In this document: positions 45,146 to 53,122 of the stretch, in pieces
Numbering within the stretch: position 1 is the stretch's first letter
Layout: the number at the start of each line of letters is the position of its first letter
Assembly (NCBI RefSeq): GCF_022662375.1
Contig: NZ_JAKNQL010000020.1
Location: 39,975 to 103,974, forward strand
Length of the DNA: 64,000 bases
Reading direction: 5' to 3'
From: Pseudomonas sp. CROZ-RG-20F-R04-15
GTDB lineage: Bacteria > Pseudomonadota > Gammaproteobacteria > Pseudomonadales > Pseudomonadaceae
Position numbers and translations under genes: made by a program
Notes under the pieces: model-generated
The model's input: the letters and a program-made list of their open reading frames with translations, nothing else
Told to the model about the DNA's origin: nothing
The model's database searches: none

Positions 45146-45221
45146 GCCCAGATAGCTCAGTCGGTAGAGCAGGGGATTGAAAATCCCCGTGTCGGCGGTT
45201 CGATTCCGTCTCTGGGCACCA
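45146..45221 (+). tRNA. tRNA-Phe (GAA)
   Basis: 76 bases including an encoded CCA end (45219-45221). The acceptor stem GCCCAGA pairs with TCTGGGC. The anticodon loop ATTGAAAAT gives GAA, and the T arm is CGGCGGTTCGATTCCGT-like. A terminator follows at 45230. Confidence 0.97.
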
Positions 45222-45229
45222 AATACCGA

Positions 45230-45261
45230 AAACCCTGAATCGCAAGATTCAGGGTTTTTTT
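45230..45261 (+). terminator. Terminator of tRNA-Phe
   Basis: AACCCTGAATC, a GCAA loop and GATTCAGGGTT, followed by a run of seven T. Confidence 0.95.
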
Positions 45262-45801
45262 ATGCCTGCGATTTAACAGGCCGCGCTTCATCCCCTCTTT
45301 CAGTGCTTTTGCTGGCCATTATTTTGATGTTAGGCTCCGTCAGCTTTTTCCGGCAGGTCGTTGCTGACTGTCGAAAATAATCGCCGAGTACTTCAGTCCT
45401 GATGACCGGCATTTAACGCATTACCCGAATAACGCACTCCGCGCCCTCTAACCCTCGGAACCTATCGAGGTTATTGCAGGCAGCAGGAGAGTTGCGTCTG
45501 CGAGCAGGATCGCTCGCAGAACCAAGCCCCCTCATAAAGTTGTCATGGAGGACACGACCTCAGCGCAGGTCATCTGCTGTTGTTTCAACTGTCAGGCAAG
45601 CGACAGCAAACACGGACCCGGCATTCAACATTTGTTTGAACTGTCGCGTCACAGCGCCCTGTGCCCTCCCGAAAAAACCAGACCTGTATCAACTCGCCCA
45701 CGTCCGGATCTGTGCGTGCGTCACACGCATTGCATCATCGAAACAGCCAACAGCTCCCATAAAAAAATACAAAGGGAGCCGATACGACAGGGATGTAAAA
45801 A
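45262..45801. other. 540-base intergenic stretch before oxygenase operon
   Basis: No credible gene. There is a REP-like hairpin CTGCGAGC-AGGATC-GCTCGCAG at 45498-45519, and a small inverted repeat CCTCGGAACCTATCGAGG near 45454. The segment from 45520 onward must hold the promoter of the oxygenase operon. It contains no sigma-54 element that I can see, and the leader sequence near 45790 (CAGGGATG) provides the ribosome site. Confidence 0.5.
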
Positions 45802-46881
45802 ATGACCGAAGCCCTACAACAAACCAATAAAACCGTTGAGTCTTTAGTTGAACAGGAAGTCAGAACTTTCAGTTTTGATACGCAACAAGCAAAGCTGCTG
45901 CACACCTTCTCTGAAGAATTGGCAGCCATGGGCGGGCCACAAGCTGCCGGCGCCAAGTCCAAAGCCTCACTGGCAGCGACCGAGTTGAAGTTTTCCTTTT
46001 CCAAGGATCAATGCGAACTGCTTGGGGCTTACTCCGACGGCCTCGTTTCCCTGCTGATTTTTGAAGGCATGCAAACATTCACCGAGACCAGCCCACCGGA
46101 TGAACTTCCCGAGCTGGCCGCGCTGGAGAATCGTCACGACGTACTGTGTCTGGCGGCACGCAATCAGATTCTGTTGAAACTGGTGGATAACAGTTCCTTT
46201 GCCTACGACATGGACAACGAAGGCAAACTGGTCCGGCTCGTCGCTAACTTCAAGGGCGGCGGACTGACCAAAATCAATGATGAACCGGAAATCAAAGAGC
46301 TGAGCTCCCACTCCGGTCTCGCCCTCGGCCCGCACACCGAAGCGCCGTACTGGTGCGCCGTCAACGCGAAAGACGGGCACTCGCCCTCGCCTTCGTCGTT
46401 GATTCTATCGGCCCTGTGGAATCCAAGCCTGGAACCGACCTCGGTGATTCCATTGCCCCCCCTGCTGGACGAAATCGGTGTCACCGGATGCCTCGCGCTC
46501 ACGACCGGCAGCTTCCAGTTCACTCGCAGCGACTCGTTCGTCAACGGTAAGGGCGAAGACGGCCGTAATGTTTCGATTCTGGAGTTCGACGACAACGTCG
46601 GATTCGCCGCGCGATTCAACTCGTACCGTTTTTCGGTCAACGACAACGCCTCGGACTTTGTAAAAGACGCGTATTCCGCGCTTTGCCAAAGCGTGGGTAA
46701 AGCCACACCGGTTCAATACACGCTGACGCAAGAGTCGGCGATGGTGATCAATAATGTCCGGGCGCTGCACTGTCGCGATGTCATTAAAGACAACCGACGT
46801 GTATTGGTGCGCATCTTCGGTCTGTCGAAGTTCTCATCCCCCATTGTCATTTCAGACGATCCGCTGCTGATACAGGGCTGA
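45802..46881 (+). CDS. Fe(II)/2-oxoglutarate-dependent oxygenase (TauD/clavaminate-synthase-like)
   Basis: 359 residues, soluble. The facial triad is HxE...H: His178 and Glu180 in ALGPHTEAPY, and His323 in NNVRALHCRD. Arg337 in RRVLVRIFG is the likely 2-oxoglutarate binder. HxE rather than HxD, and the wide spacing, resemble clavaminate synthase-type amino-acid hydroxylases rather than TauD proper. The first ~60 residues are helical and unlike the catalytic fold. The ATG has AGGGA eight bases upstream. It is the first of four closely linked genes. The substrate is unknown; hydroxylation of a free or carrier-bound amino acid is a fair guess. Confidence 0.75.
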   Translation: MTEALQQTNKTVESLVEQEVRTFSFDTQQAKLLHTFSEELAAMGGPQAAGAKSKASLAATELKFSFSKDQCELLGAYSDGLVSLLIFEGMQTFTETSPPDELPELAALENRHDVLCLAARNQILLKLVDNSSFAYDMDNEGKLVRLVANFKGGGLTKINDEPEIKELSSHSGLALGPHTEAPYWCAVNAKDGHSPSPSSLILSALWNPSLEPTSVIPLPPLLDEIGVTGCLALTTGSFQFTRSDSFVNGKGEDGRNVSILEFDDNVGFAARFNSYRFSVNDNASDFVKDAYSALCQSVGKATPVQYTLTQESAMVINNVRALHCRDVIKDNRRVLVRIFGLSKFSSPIVISDDPLLIQG

Positions 46882-46957
46882 TATTCATTGCACGGCAAGG
46901 CTGTTGAACGGCCAGTCATGTGAATGACTGGTCAATAACTATAAAAGGGAAAATGTA

Positions 46958-47749
46958 ATGGCTTGGGATGTAATTGGCATGTTGGCGCTCGTGGCTTTTT
47001 GCGCCGGTTTTTTTGATGCGATTGCCGGGGGCGGCGGTTTGATTACTTTGCCTGCCTTGTTTCTGGCCGGTGTCGATCCGATCAGTGCGATTGCCACCAA
47101 CAAGTTTCAGGCCGCGTCGGCCACTATTTCGGCCACGGTCACTTTCGCTCGCAAAGGCATGATTGAATGGCGCGAAGGACGTTTCCTGGTTATCTGCGCA
47201 TTTCTCGGTGGCGCCAGCGGAGCACTTTTGGTCAGTTCTATTGATAAGCGCTACCTGGAAGTGTGCGTGCCCGTGATGCTTATTCTGGTGGCGATCTACT
47301 TTGCGCTCTCGCCGAAACTGGCCAATGAGGATCGACGCAAGCGAATCGGCATTCTGCTCTTCTCGTTCACCGTGGCACCCATCCTGGGCTTCTACGACGG
47401 TATCTTCGGTCCGGGTGTAGGCTCGTTCTTTATCGTCGGTTTCGTGTTGCTTTGCGGGCTCGGCATGATGCGCGCCATGAGCTTCACCAAACTGGCCAAC
47501 GCTTCGTGCAACCTGGGTTCGCTGTCAGTTTTCATCACCAAAGGCGTGATCATCTGGCCGATCGCGATTGCCATGGCTCTGGCAGCCTTTCTCGGCGCAC
47601 AACTCGGCGCCAGAGCCGCCGTGCGGGTCGGCCCACGCTTGATCAAACCCATGTTGATCGTGGTCTGCTGCGCCCTGGCGATCAAGCTGTTGAGCGTGGA
47701 GACCAATCCATTGCGTGTTGCTGTCCTGCACACCCTGGCAGCCCTGTGA
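46958..47749 (+). CDS. TauE/SafE family permease
   Basis: 263 residues, with about eight hydrophobic helices and the family's repeated N-terminal signature (FDAIAGGGGLITLPALFLAGVDP). In known members it exports sulfite, sulfoacetate or other small anions, or takes some up. It is 76 bases after the oxygenase gene, and its TGA overlaps the GTG of the next gene (GTGA, 47746-47749). The pairing with a TauD-fold oxygenase invites a sulfonate interpretation, but the oxygenase's HxE motif weakens it. Orientation and coupling indicate one operon. Confidence 0.88.
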   Translation: MAWDVIGMLALVAFCAGFFDAIAGGGGLITLPALFLAGVDPISAIATNKFQAASATISATVTFARKGMIEWREGRFLVICAFLGGASGALLVSSIDKRYLEVCVPVMLILVAIYFALSPKLANEDRRKRIGILLFSFTVAPILGFYDGIFGPGVGSFFIVGFVLLCGLGMMRAMSFTKLANASCNLGSLSVFITKGVIIWPIAIAMALAAFLGAQLGARAAVRVGPRLIKPMLIVVCCALAIKLLSVETNPLRVAVLHTLAAL

Positions 47750-48627
47750 TCAATCGGTTGGCGTTGACCGGCGCGTCTAGACCTCAATCTCGATTGCAGT
47801 TCGATGAGGCGCCACCAGGTCCCGAGTTTTTCTTTTCGCAGAACTTTGCGGGCTACCAACTGGAAGCTCGAATACTGAGCGGCTCCGACGGCGAAGTGTC
47901 AATGCCAAAGGTGCTGGCGATCCATGGCGCCCGCTCTGACTATTCGCGACTCAACGCCATCCTGCATCCCTTGCAGGCGCAGGGAATAGCCAGCCTGAGC
48001 TTCAATCTTTCCGGCCACGGTCCCAGCACCGATGTTGCCCTTGAAGACACTTCACTGACGCACAACCTTCAGGAGGCTTTGCAGTTTGCCGGTCATCTTG
48101 GCGGCGAACTCAACACCGTGATCGGTCACAGTCTGGGCGGTGCGCTGGCGCTCAAGGTGGCGCAAGTGCATCGCGCTTCAGTCAGGCGCATCGTGCTGTT
48201 CTGCCCCGCCCTGTACGCGGAGGCGGCCTGGCAGCAACCGTTTGGGTCACCCTTCAAAAGCGCCATTTCGGTGCCTTACGGTTTTCTCGATTCGCCATCG
48301 CTGGATTTCCTGCGTACGTTCGACGGGAAAGTCTTGCTGGTGATCGGCGAATACGATGGCCTTCGCTCAACCGCGTTCGGCGGGATTCCCGGTACGTCTG
48401 CCGGGACGCAGCAAATGGGCGCGCGCATGATTAGTAGCGCCATTCCTTATGAGGTCATCGAGGCTATTGAAAAGAGTCTGGGTCCCCATCAGTTCAGAAA
48501 AATCGTACTGCCGGGGTGCGACCACGCTGTATCAACGTGGCTCAGGGAAAACCCGCCACGCGCAGTGGAATTGGCGAGCGAGATAACGCAGTTCATCAAT
48601 ACCGGAAACAGGTCCCAAGCGTCATGA
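47746..48627 (+). CDS. Alpha/beta hydrolase, third gene of oxygenase operon
   Basis: 293 residues, starting at GTG 47746 (MINRLALTG), which overlaps the permease stop; longer readings from 47452 lie inside the permease gene. Alpha/beta-hydrolase features: oxyanion loop VLAIHGARSDYS, the nucleophile elbow GHSLGGA (Ser near residue 128), the acid in GEYDGLR, and the catalytic His in GCDHAVSTW. The lid region is short. Its Pfam sub-family is not clear; esterase or thioesterase activity is likely. Its ATGA overlap with the last gene makes the whole unit translationally linked. Confidence 0.85.
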   Translation: MINRLALTGASRPQSRLQFDEAPPGPEFFFSQNFAGYQLEARILSGSDGEVSMPKVLAIHGARSDYSRLNAILHPLQAQGIASLSFNLSGHGPSTDVALEDTSLTHNLQEALQFAGHLGGELNTVIGHSLGGALALKVAQVHRASVRRIVLFCPALYAEAAWQQPFGSPFKSAISVPYGFLDSPSLDFLRTFDGKVLLVIGEYDGLRSTAFGGIPGTSAGTQQMGARMISSAIPYEVIEAIEKSLGPHQFRKIVLPGCDHAVSTWLRENPPRAVELASEITQFINTGNRSQAS

Positions 48628-48977
48628 ATCAAAGGAAAACCCGCGTCCCCCTGCCCCATCCGCCGCCCTATCGCCCAAGTCGGGTGACGTACTGGCTGAC
48701 TGTTCTCGTTGCTCTGCTGATTACTTTCGCCATCGGGTTGTCGATCTGGATGCTGGTCGACAGCTGGATCAGCGGATCTATCACCACCAATAATCGCGGC
48801 CCGCGCAGCACTTACACCCTGGCCCTGCAACCTCGGCGATTCTGGTTCGAGTTTGTACAGCAAAGCATCGGCACGGTCTTTCTGCTAGCGACGGGAGTGT
48901 TCGGACTGTGGATCTACCGCAAAGTGCAGGAGCCAGTGCACACGCCGAAGAGCAAGCGCCGCGCAAAGAAAACCTAA
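48624..48977 (+). CDS. Small two-helix membrane protein, end of oxygenase operon
   Basis: 117 residues: a proline-rich N-terminus (MNQRKTRVPLPHPPPYRP), a first helix (WLTVLVALLITFAIGLSIWML), a periplasmic loop (about 50-75) and a second helix (GTVFLLATGVFGLWI), with a basic tail (KSKRRAKKT). Both ends are predicted to be cytoplasmic. No family recognised. The ATG overlaps the hydrolase stop (48624-48627), so expression is coupled. The stop overlaps the convergent YceK gene's stop by four bases. Confidence 0.78.
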   Translation: MNQRKTRVPLPHPPPYRPSRVTYWLTVLVALLITFAIGLSIWMLVDSWISGSITTNNRGPRSTYTLALQPRRFWFEFVQQSIGTVFLLATGVFGLWIYRKVQEPVHTPKSKRRAKKT

Positions 48978-49264
48978 AGCGTATTGATGTAATCGATCGG
49001 CAGCAGAACCGTATCCAGCGCGGCATCCACTGGCAGAGATACGACGGTGATGACCGGACAGACAATCATCATGTAACAGACGATCGCCGCCGGCATGCCA
49101 TCGCTGCCCCCACCACGCACACCCAACAGGTGAAGGTTGCCATCCACCCCACGGTAATACTGAGCATCGGACAAACCGTCATTCAAACGCCCGATAAACG
49201 TTCCGCAGCCGGCCAACAGCAACCCGAGGCCAGCAACACAAACAGCACGCAAAATCCCTTTCAA
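48974..49264 (-). CDS. YceK/YidQ family lipoprotein
   Basis: 96 residues: lipobox LLAGC in GLGLLLAGCGTF (Cys near residue 20), then the YceK-like core with PVDAALDTVLLPIDYINTL at the C-terminus, the family's strongest motif. Exported to the envelope; function unknown. Leftward, convergent with the oxygenase operon. Confidence 0.9.
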   Translation of the reverse strand: MKGILRAVCVAGLGLLLAGCGTFIGRLNDGLSDAQYYRGVDGNLHLLGVRGGGSDGMPAAIVCYMMIVCPVITVVSLPVDAALDTVLLPIDYINTL

Positions 49265-49292
49265 ACCAGCGTTTCCTTACATCACAAAACAA

Positions 49293-49318
49293 GAGGCGCG
49301 GGATTGTACCCGCGCCTC
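49293..49318 (-). terminator. Terminator downstream of exported 149-residue protein
   Basis: GAGGCGCGGG, a six-base loop and CCCGCGCCTC; on the minus strand it is followed by TTGTTTTG. It separates the leftward gene at 49340 from the YceK gene. Confidence 0.88.
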
Positions 49319-49339
49319 ACTGTGTAATTACATCCATCG

Positions 49340-49789
49340 CTATCCCGCGTCATTCCAGTGGAACACCAGATTGCGTGATACGCCTGCGCCAACGTCTGTC
49401 TCGTCGTGGTGCGTTTCGCCTTTACGCGTGGCCACCACCGTGTACTTGCCGGGTGGTAGTTGCACGTATACCAACGGCCCCGTCTGGTTAAGCGTCAGTA
49501 TGGTTTGCCCTGACGACTTTTCAATCATCACGTCGACATCAGCGGTGTACTCGTCTTGCGCGCCCACAGAGAACGTCATGTGCAGGTTATAACCGCTGGT
49601 TTGCTGAATGGCCTTCGCCTCATCCTCACCGATCCCGCCGGCCAGATAAGTGACGCCGTTCTGTTGTTGCTGCTGAACTTGCACCCCGGCACTGTCGATG
49701 GGCTCAAGACTGGCTGCCTGCAACATCACCGGAAACAACAATGCAGCGACGGCGGCGATGGGCAGCATGAATGAAAGAACGCGTTTCAT
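49340..49789 (-). CDS. Exported protein with carboxypeptidase-regulatory-like fold
   Basis: 149 residues, exported: a signal peptide (LSFMLPIAAVAALLFPVMLQA), a Q-rich stretch (VQVQQQQQNG), then a helix/strand region and an Ig-like module (QTILTLNQTGPLVYVQLPPGKYTVVA, followed by GETHHDET), typical of carboxypeptidase regulatory-like domains. The start at 49787-49789 is the one that makes a signal peptide; a longer ORF exists but is not convincing. Role unknown. Upstream of it is a divergent nuclease gene. Confidence 0.85.
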   Translation of the reverse strand: MKRVLSFMLPIAAVAALLFPVMLQAASLEPIDSAGVQVQQQQQNGVTYLAGGIGEDEAKAIQQTSGYNLHMTFSVGAQDEYTADVDVMIEKSSGQTILTLNQTGPLVYVQLPPGKYTVVATRKGETHHDETDVGAGVSRNLVFHWNDAG

Positions 49790-50048
49790 GATCACGACTC
49801 CCGGGTTCGTGTAGAACCCAACCGTTACTCCTTTTAGATTTTGCGTATCGGGGTGCGTTTTAGATTTATTGGAACTTGGCGCGTGTACGAAATGGACTAC
49901 AGACCATTTGGTTCTGGCGCATCTTTCAGCGGCAACGTCCTGCAACATCCATCCCTTCTTCCTTCCCACATCACCGTCTCACCCGACATACCCGCGCGAC
50001 GACTCTTGGCATGCTTTGACGCCTGTTTCCAACGATGTGGAAGAGCCG

Positions 50049-51107
50049 ATGAGCCCGCTAAAACCTGCTGACACGCAAGACCCGAAAATCGATTCATTGC
50101 TGGGGGAACTGGGCGAACTGATTCGCCAGGCGCGGCAAAAAGTGCTGCGTGCAGTGGATACGATTCAAGTGCAGACCTGCTGGCAGATCGGCAGGCATAT
50201 TGTCGAATTTGAACAAGAGGGAGCCCAGCGTGCGGGCTATGGAAAACAGTTGTTGGCGTTGTTGGCGAAGGATCTGACGGCGCAGTTTGGTAAAGGGTTT
50301 GATGATCGTAATCTGCGATACATGCGCAGCTTTTATCAGTTGTTTCCAATTTGGAACGCAGTGCGTTCCGAATTGAGCTGGACACACTATCGTCGGCTAC
50401 TGGGCGTGACCAATGAAAAAGCACGCCACTGGTACATGGACGAATGCGCCAACCTGAACTGGTCGAGCCGCGCCCTCGACCGCCAGATCCTCACGCTCTA
50501 CTACGAACGGCTGCTCATGAGTCGCGACAAAGCCGATGTGATCGAAGAAGCCACCACCAATATCGAAGCGCTGAAATGCAATCCGCGCGAATTCATTCGC
50601 GATCCCGTCATGCTCGAATTTCTCGGTCTGCCCTCAGCGGGCAAGGTCAGGGAAAGCGGTCTTGAGCAAGCCCTCATCGACCACCTGCAGGGCTTCCTTC
50701 TTGAGCTGGGCAAAGGCTTTTCCTTTGTCGCCCGCCAACAACGCATCAGTACCGACGGCGTCGATCTGTACATCGATCTGGTGTTCTACAACTACCTGCT
50801 CAAATGCTTTGTGATCATTGATCTCAAACGCGGCAAGCTCAGCGCCCGCGATGTCGGGCAGATGGACATGTATGTGCGCATGTACGACGAGCTCATGCGC
50901 AGCGAGGGCGACAAGCCGACTGTTGGCATCATTCTGTCTGCCGAGAGCAACGAATCGGTGGCGCGCTACTCAATGCTCAAGGGTAATGAGCAACTGTTCG
51001 CCAGCAGTTACAAGACGATCCTGCCGAGTGAAGAAGAGCTGCGTGCAGAACTCAATCGCGAACAGGCCTTGATCGAAGAGCGAATGCTCACTCAATCCAC
51101 TGAATAA
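50049..51107 (+). CDS. DUF1016/YhcG family PD-(D/E)XK nuclease
   Basis: 352 residues in two domains: an N-terminal DUF1016 helical domain (residues ~15-165, WQIGRHIVEFEQEG) and a C-terminal PDDEXK domain (~175-330). The nuclease motif is intact: D243 in YIDLVFYNYLLK and D258-x-K260 in VIIDLKRGK, with Gln271 in VGQMDMY as the usual extra. Related E. coli YhcG and RMS-associated members are DNA nucleases. No methylase or other restriction gene is adjacent, so it stands alone here. The ATG at 50049 is chosen because GGAAGAG lies upstream and homologous DUF1016 proteins begin nearby; a longer frame from 49869 exists. Confidence 0.9.
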   Translation: MSPLKPADTQDPKIDSLLGELGELIRQARQKVLRAVDTIQVQTCWQIGRHIVEFEQEGAQRAGYGKQLLALLAKDLTAQFGKGFDDRNLRYMRSFYQLFPIWNAVRSELSWTHYRRLLGVTNEKARHWYMDECANLNWSSRALDRQILTLYYERLLMSRDKADVIEEATTNIEALKCNPREFIRDPVMLEFLGLPSAGKVRESGLEQALIDHLQGFLLELGKGFSFVARQQRISTDGVDLYIDLVFYNYLLKCFVIIDLKRGKLSARDVGQMDMYVRMYDELMRSEGDKPTVGIILSAESNESVARYSMLKGNEQLFASSYKTILPSEEELRAELNREQALIEERMLTQSTE

Positions 51108-51137
51108 AACCTGCGGATTGTTCCCGGGCGGCACGGC

Positions 51138-51175
51138 GACTATCGTTGGCAGCTTACCCGCCAAGGTCGATAGTC
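51138..51175. other. Hairpin abutting the start of an alpha/beta hydrolase gene
   Basis: GACTATCGTTGGC and GCCAAGGTCGATAGTC are near-complementary arms around a nine-base loop. The hairpin ends one base before the ATG at 51176. It could end the DUF1016 transcript or block ribosome binding. Confidence 0.6.
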
Positions 51176-52150
51176 ATGAGCTGTCAGGACATGCCCGCAA
51201 CGCAGAATGTGCAGTCAAGGTCACCGACTTTGGCTGCAACGCCAGGGGAGCCTTTCAAGGAATCGGCTGCCGACGGGTATGTCCTTGGCGGTTTTACCTG
51301 GCGCCACGCATCACCCGATGCTCAGCGCTCGGTGGTCATCATCAACGCGGCTACTTCCGTGCGCTGCCGCCACTACTCGCGCTTTGCAGCTTATTTGTTC
51401 GCCAATGGCTTCGACGTGATGACCTACGACTACCGCGGCATCGGCGAATCGCGCTCCGTGTCGATCAAAGGCTTGAATGCTTCATGGACAGATTGGGGCG
51501 CCCTGGATTTCGAAGCGATACTCAACCGCGCGCAACGGGAGTTTCCCGGTCAGCCGATCGACGTGGTCGGTCACAGTTTTGGCGGTTGCGCGGCAGGGCT
51601 GGGCGAGTCCGGGCGGGTTATCCGACGGCTGGTCACCGTTGGTGCGCAGTTCGCCTACTGGCGCGATTACGCCCCCGAGCATCGCTGGCGCATGTTCGGC
51701 AAATGGCATGTCGTCATGCCGTTGCTGACGCTGTTCTACGGCTTTTTCCCCGGCAAGCGGCTCGGCTGGCTGGAAGATACGCCGACAGGCGTTGTGCGCG
51801 ACTGGAGCACGCCTGCCGCGCGCTACGAACAGCGCCCAAGTGGGCGCGCACTGATGAAAAAGACCGGCGCCCTGCCCTTCGCCAACGTCCGTGCGCAAAC
51901 CTTGGCCATCAGCATCAGCGACGATCCCTACGGCACAATTGCAGCCATCGAACGCCTGCTCGGTTACTTCAGCAACGCGGCAAAAACCCACCTGCGCATC
52001 GAGCCGCAGGACATCGACGAACAACAAGTCGGACATTTCGCCTTTTTTCGCAGCGCATACCAAGCCACACTATGGCCCATCGCTCTGACCTGGCTGCAAA
52101 CCGGCGTATTGGCCCCCGACACACCCGGGCGGCAGATCCCGCGCAGCTGA
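51176..52150 (+). CDS. Alpha/beta hydrolase
   Basis: 324 residues: classical alpha/beta fold, with GGFTWRHASPDAQRSVVIIN at strand entry, YDYRGIGES after strand 4, and the nucleophile elbow GHSFGGCA. The acid is probably in SISDDPYG, and the catalytic His in VGHFAFFR. It is in the serine aminopeptidase/lysophospholipase group; the substrate is unknown. The start is uncertain: the ATG at 51176 directly follows a hairpin, and ATG 51191 (MPATQ) is an alternative, adding five fewer residues. It leads a unit with the two basic-tail paralogues downstream, 29 bases away. Confidence 0.8.
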   Translation: MSCQDMPATQNVQSRSPTLAATPGEPFKESAADGYVLGGFTWRHASPDAQRSVVIINAATSVRCRHYSRFAAYLFANGFDVMTYDYRGIGESRSVSIKGLNASWTDWGALDFEAILNRAQREFPGQPIDVVGHSFGGCAAGLGESGRVIRRLVTVGAQFAYWRDYAPEHRWRMFGKWHVVMPLLTLFYGFFPGKRLGWLEDTPTGVVRDWSTPAARYEQRPSGRALMKKTGALPFANVRAQTLAISISDDPYGTIAAIERLLGYFSNAAKTHLRIEPQDIDEQQVGHFAFFRSAYQATLWPIALTWLQTGVLAPDTPGRQIPRS

Positions 52151-52179
52151 GCCCCTCTCAACGCACGACGGAACACATC

Positions 52180-52593
52180 ATGGCCTCCGCCAACAAGCAG
52201 CAGAAACGCGCCACCCGGGCCAAAGCCAAGGCCAAGCAGAACCGCACCAAACGCGCCGAAGCGCCGGTCGAGCTGGACCCGAACGATGATCGCATCGACT
52301 TCGAATCGGTGGACCTGACCGAGCTGTTCAAGAAAATGATCGACGCCGAGAAGATCAGCCAGCAAGCGCTGTGCAGCGCATTCCTCGAAGACCCGCTGCT
52401 GGAACTGGTTTATGAGCAGGAAGGCGAAGAAGGCGCGATGGACTTCATCCTCGCCGCGCTGATCGAGTATCGCCAGTGGTCGCAGGAAACCGACGAAGCC
52501 GGCGCGCTGGCATGGATCGAATCCCCGGCCTTCCAGGCCGACTATGTGGCGGCGTCCGACGCGATTGCCGCACAAACCCAACAGAAGAACTGA
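52180..52593 (+). CDS. Basic-tail small protein, paralogue 1
   Basis: 137 residues. A highly basic start (MASANKQQKRATRAKAKAKQ, residues 1-20) is followed by an acidic, helix-rich part (about 35-130). No domain is recognised. Paralogue of the next gene, only six bases away, with the same N-terminal pattern (NKQQKRAxRAKAKAKQ). The basic stretch could contact nucleic acid or ribosomes. Probably cotranscribed with the hydrolase upstream. Confidence 0.8.
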   Translation: MASANKQQKRATRAKAKAKQNRTKRAEAPVELDPNDDRIDFESVDLTELFKKMIDAEKISQQALCSAFLEDPLLELVYEQEGEEGAMDFILAALIEYRQWSQETDEAGALAWIESPAFQADYVAASDAIAAQTQQKN

Positions 52594-52599
52594 GTTCCC

Positions 52600-53052
52600 A
52601 TGGCATCCCTGAACAAGCAACAGAAACGCGCCAAACGCGCCAAGGCCAAAGCCAAGCAAATCCGTATGGTCGGCCGCAAGCCGCTGGAGCAGGACGAAGA
52701 CCTCGACCACCTCGCCGAGCCGATCCCGGAATACACCCTGGCGATGTTCAGCAAAATGCGCGACGCCGAAGCCGTCAGCCGCAACGAGATGCTGCTGACC
52801 TTGCTGCGCGAACTGGCGTTCGTCATCGTTGATCATCCAGAACTACTGGATATGGAAAACGCCGACAACGAAGGCATGGCCGCCACCCACCTGGCCGCCG
52901 ACATGTTGATCGACTACCGCATGTGGGCCGAAGGCGTAACGATCGAAGAGGCCCAGGCCTGGCTGAGCGAGCCACAGTTCATCACCGATTTCGGGGTTGC
53001 GCTGGATGCTTATGGCAAGTCGGTGGAAGCGCAGGAAGACAAGAGCGAATAA
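52600..53052 (+). CDS. Basic-tail small protein, paralogue 2
   Basis: 150 residues with the same architecture: a basic start (MASLNKQQKRAKRAKAKAKQ) then acidic helices (EAVSRNEMLLTLLRELAFVIVDHPELLD). Sequence similarity to paralogue 1 is strong only at the N-terminus and around the A.L.D.R.W / W..SP.F segments, consistent with an old tandem duplication. Function unknown. A terminator follows 17 bases after the stop. Confidence 0.8.
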   Translation: MASLNKQQKRAKRAKAKAKQIRMVGRKPLEQDEDLDHLAEPIPEYTLAMFSKMRDAEAVSRNEMLLTLLRELAFVIVDHPELLDMENADNEGMAATHLAADMLIDYRMWAEGVTIEEAQAWLSEPQFITDFGVALDAYGKSVEAQEDKSE

Positions 53053-53068
53053 ACCCCGCTCACAAACA

Positions 53069-53106
53069 AAAACGGCCGCTCGTCATCACTGACAGCGGCC
53101 GTTTTG
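53069..53106. terminator. Bidirectional terminator between paralogue 2 and gabP
   Basis: AACGGCCGCT and AGCGGCCGTT with a ~12-base loop, with A-run before and T-run after. It serves both convergent transcripts. Confidence 0.93.
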
Positions 53107-53122
53107 CATTACGCGTTACGGA

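Noticed and set aside
46958..47749. Reading the TauE/SafE plus TauD-fold pair as a taurine system
   Set aside because: The oxygenase has HxE, not the HxD of TauD, and no tauABC-type importer is present; taurine use is not supported.
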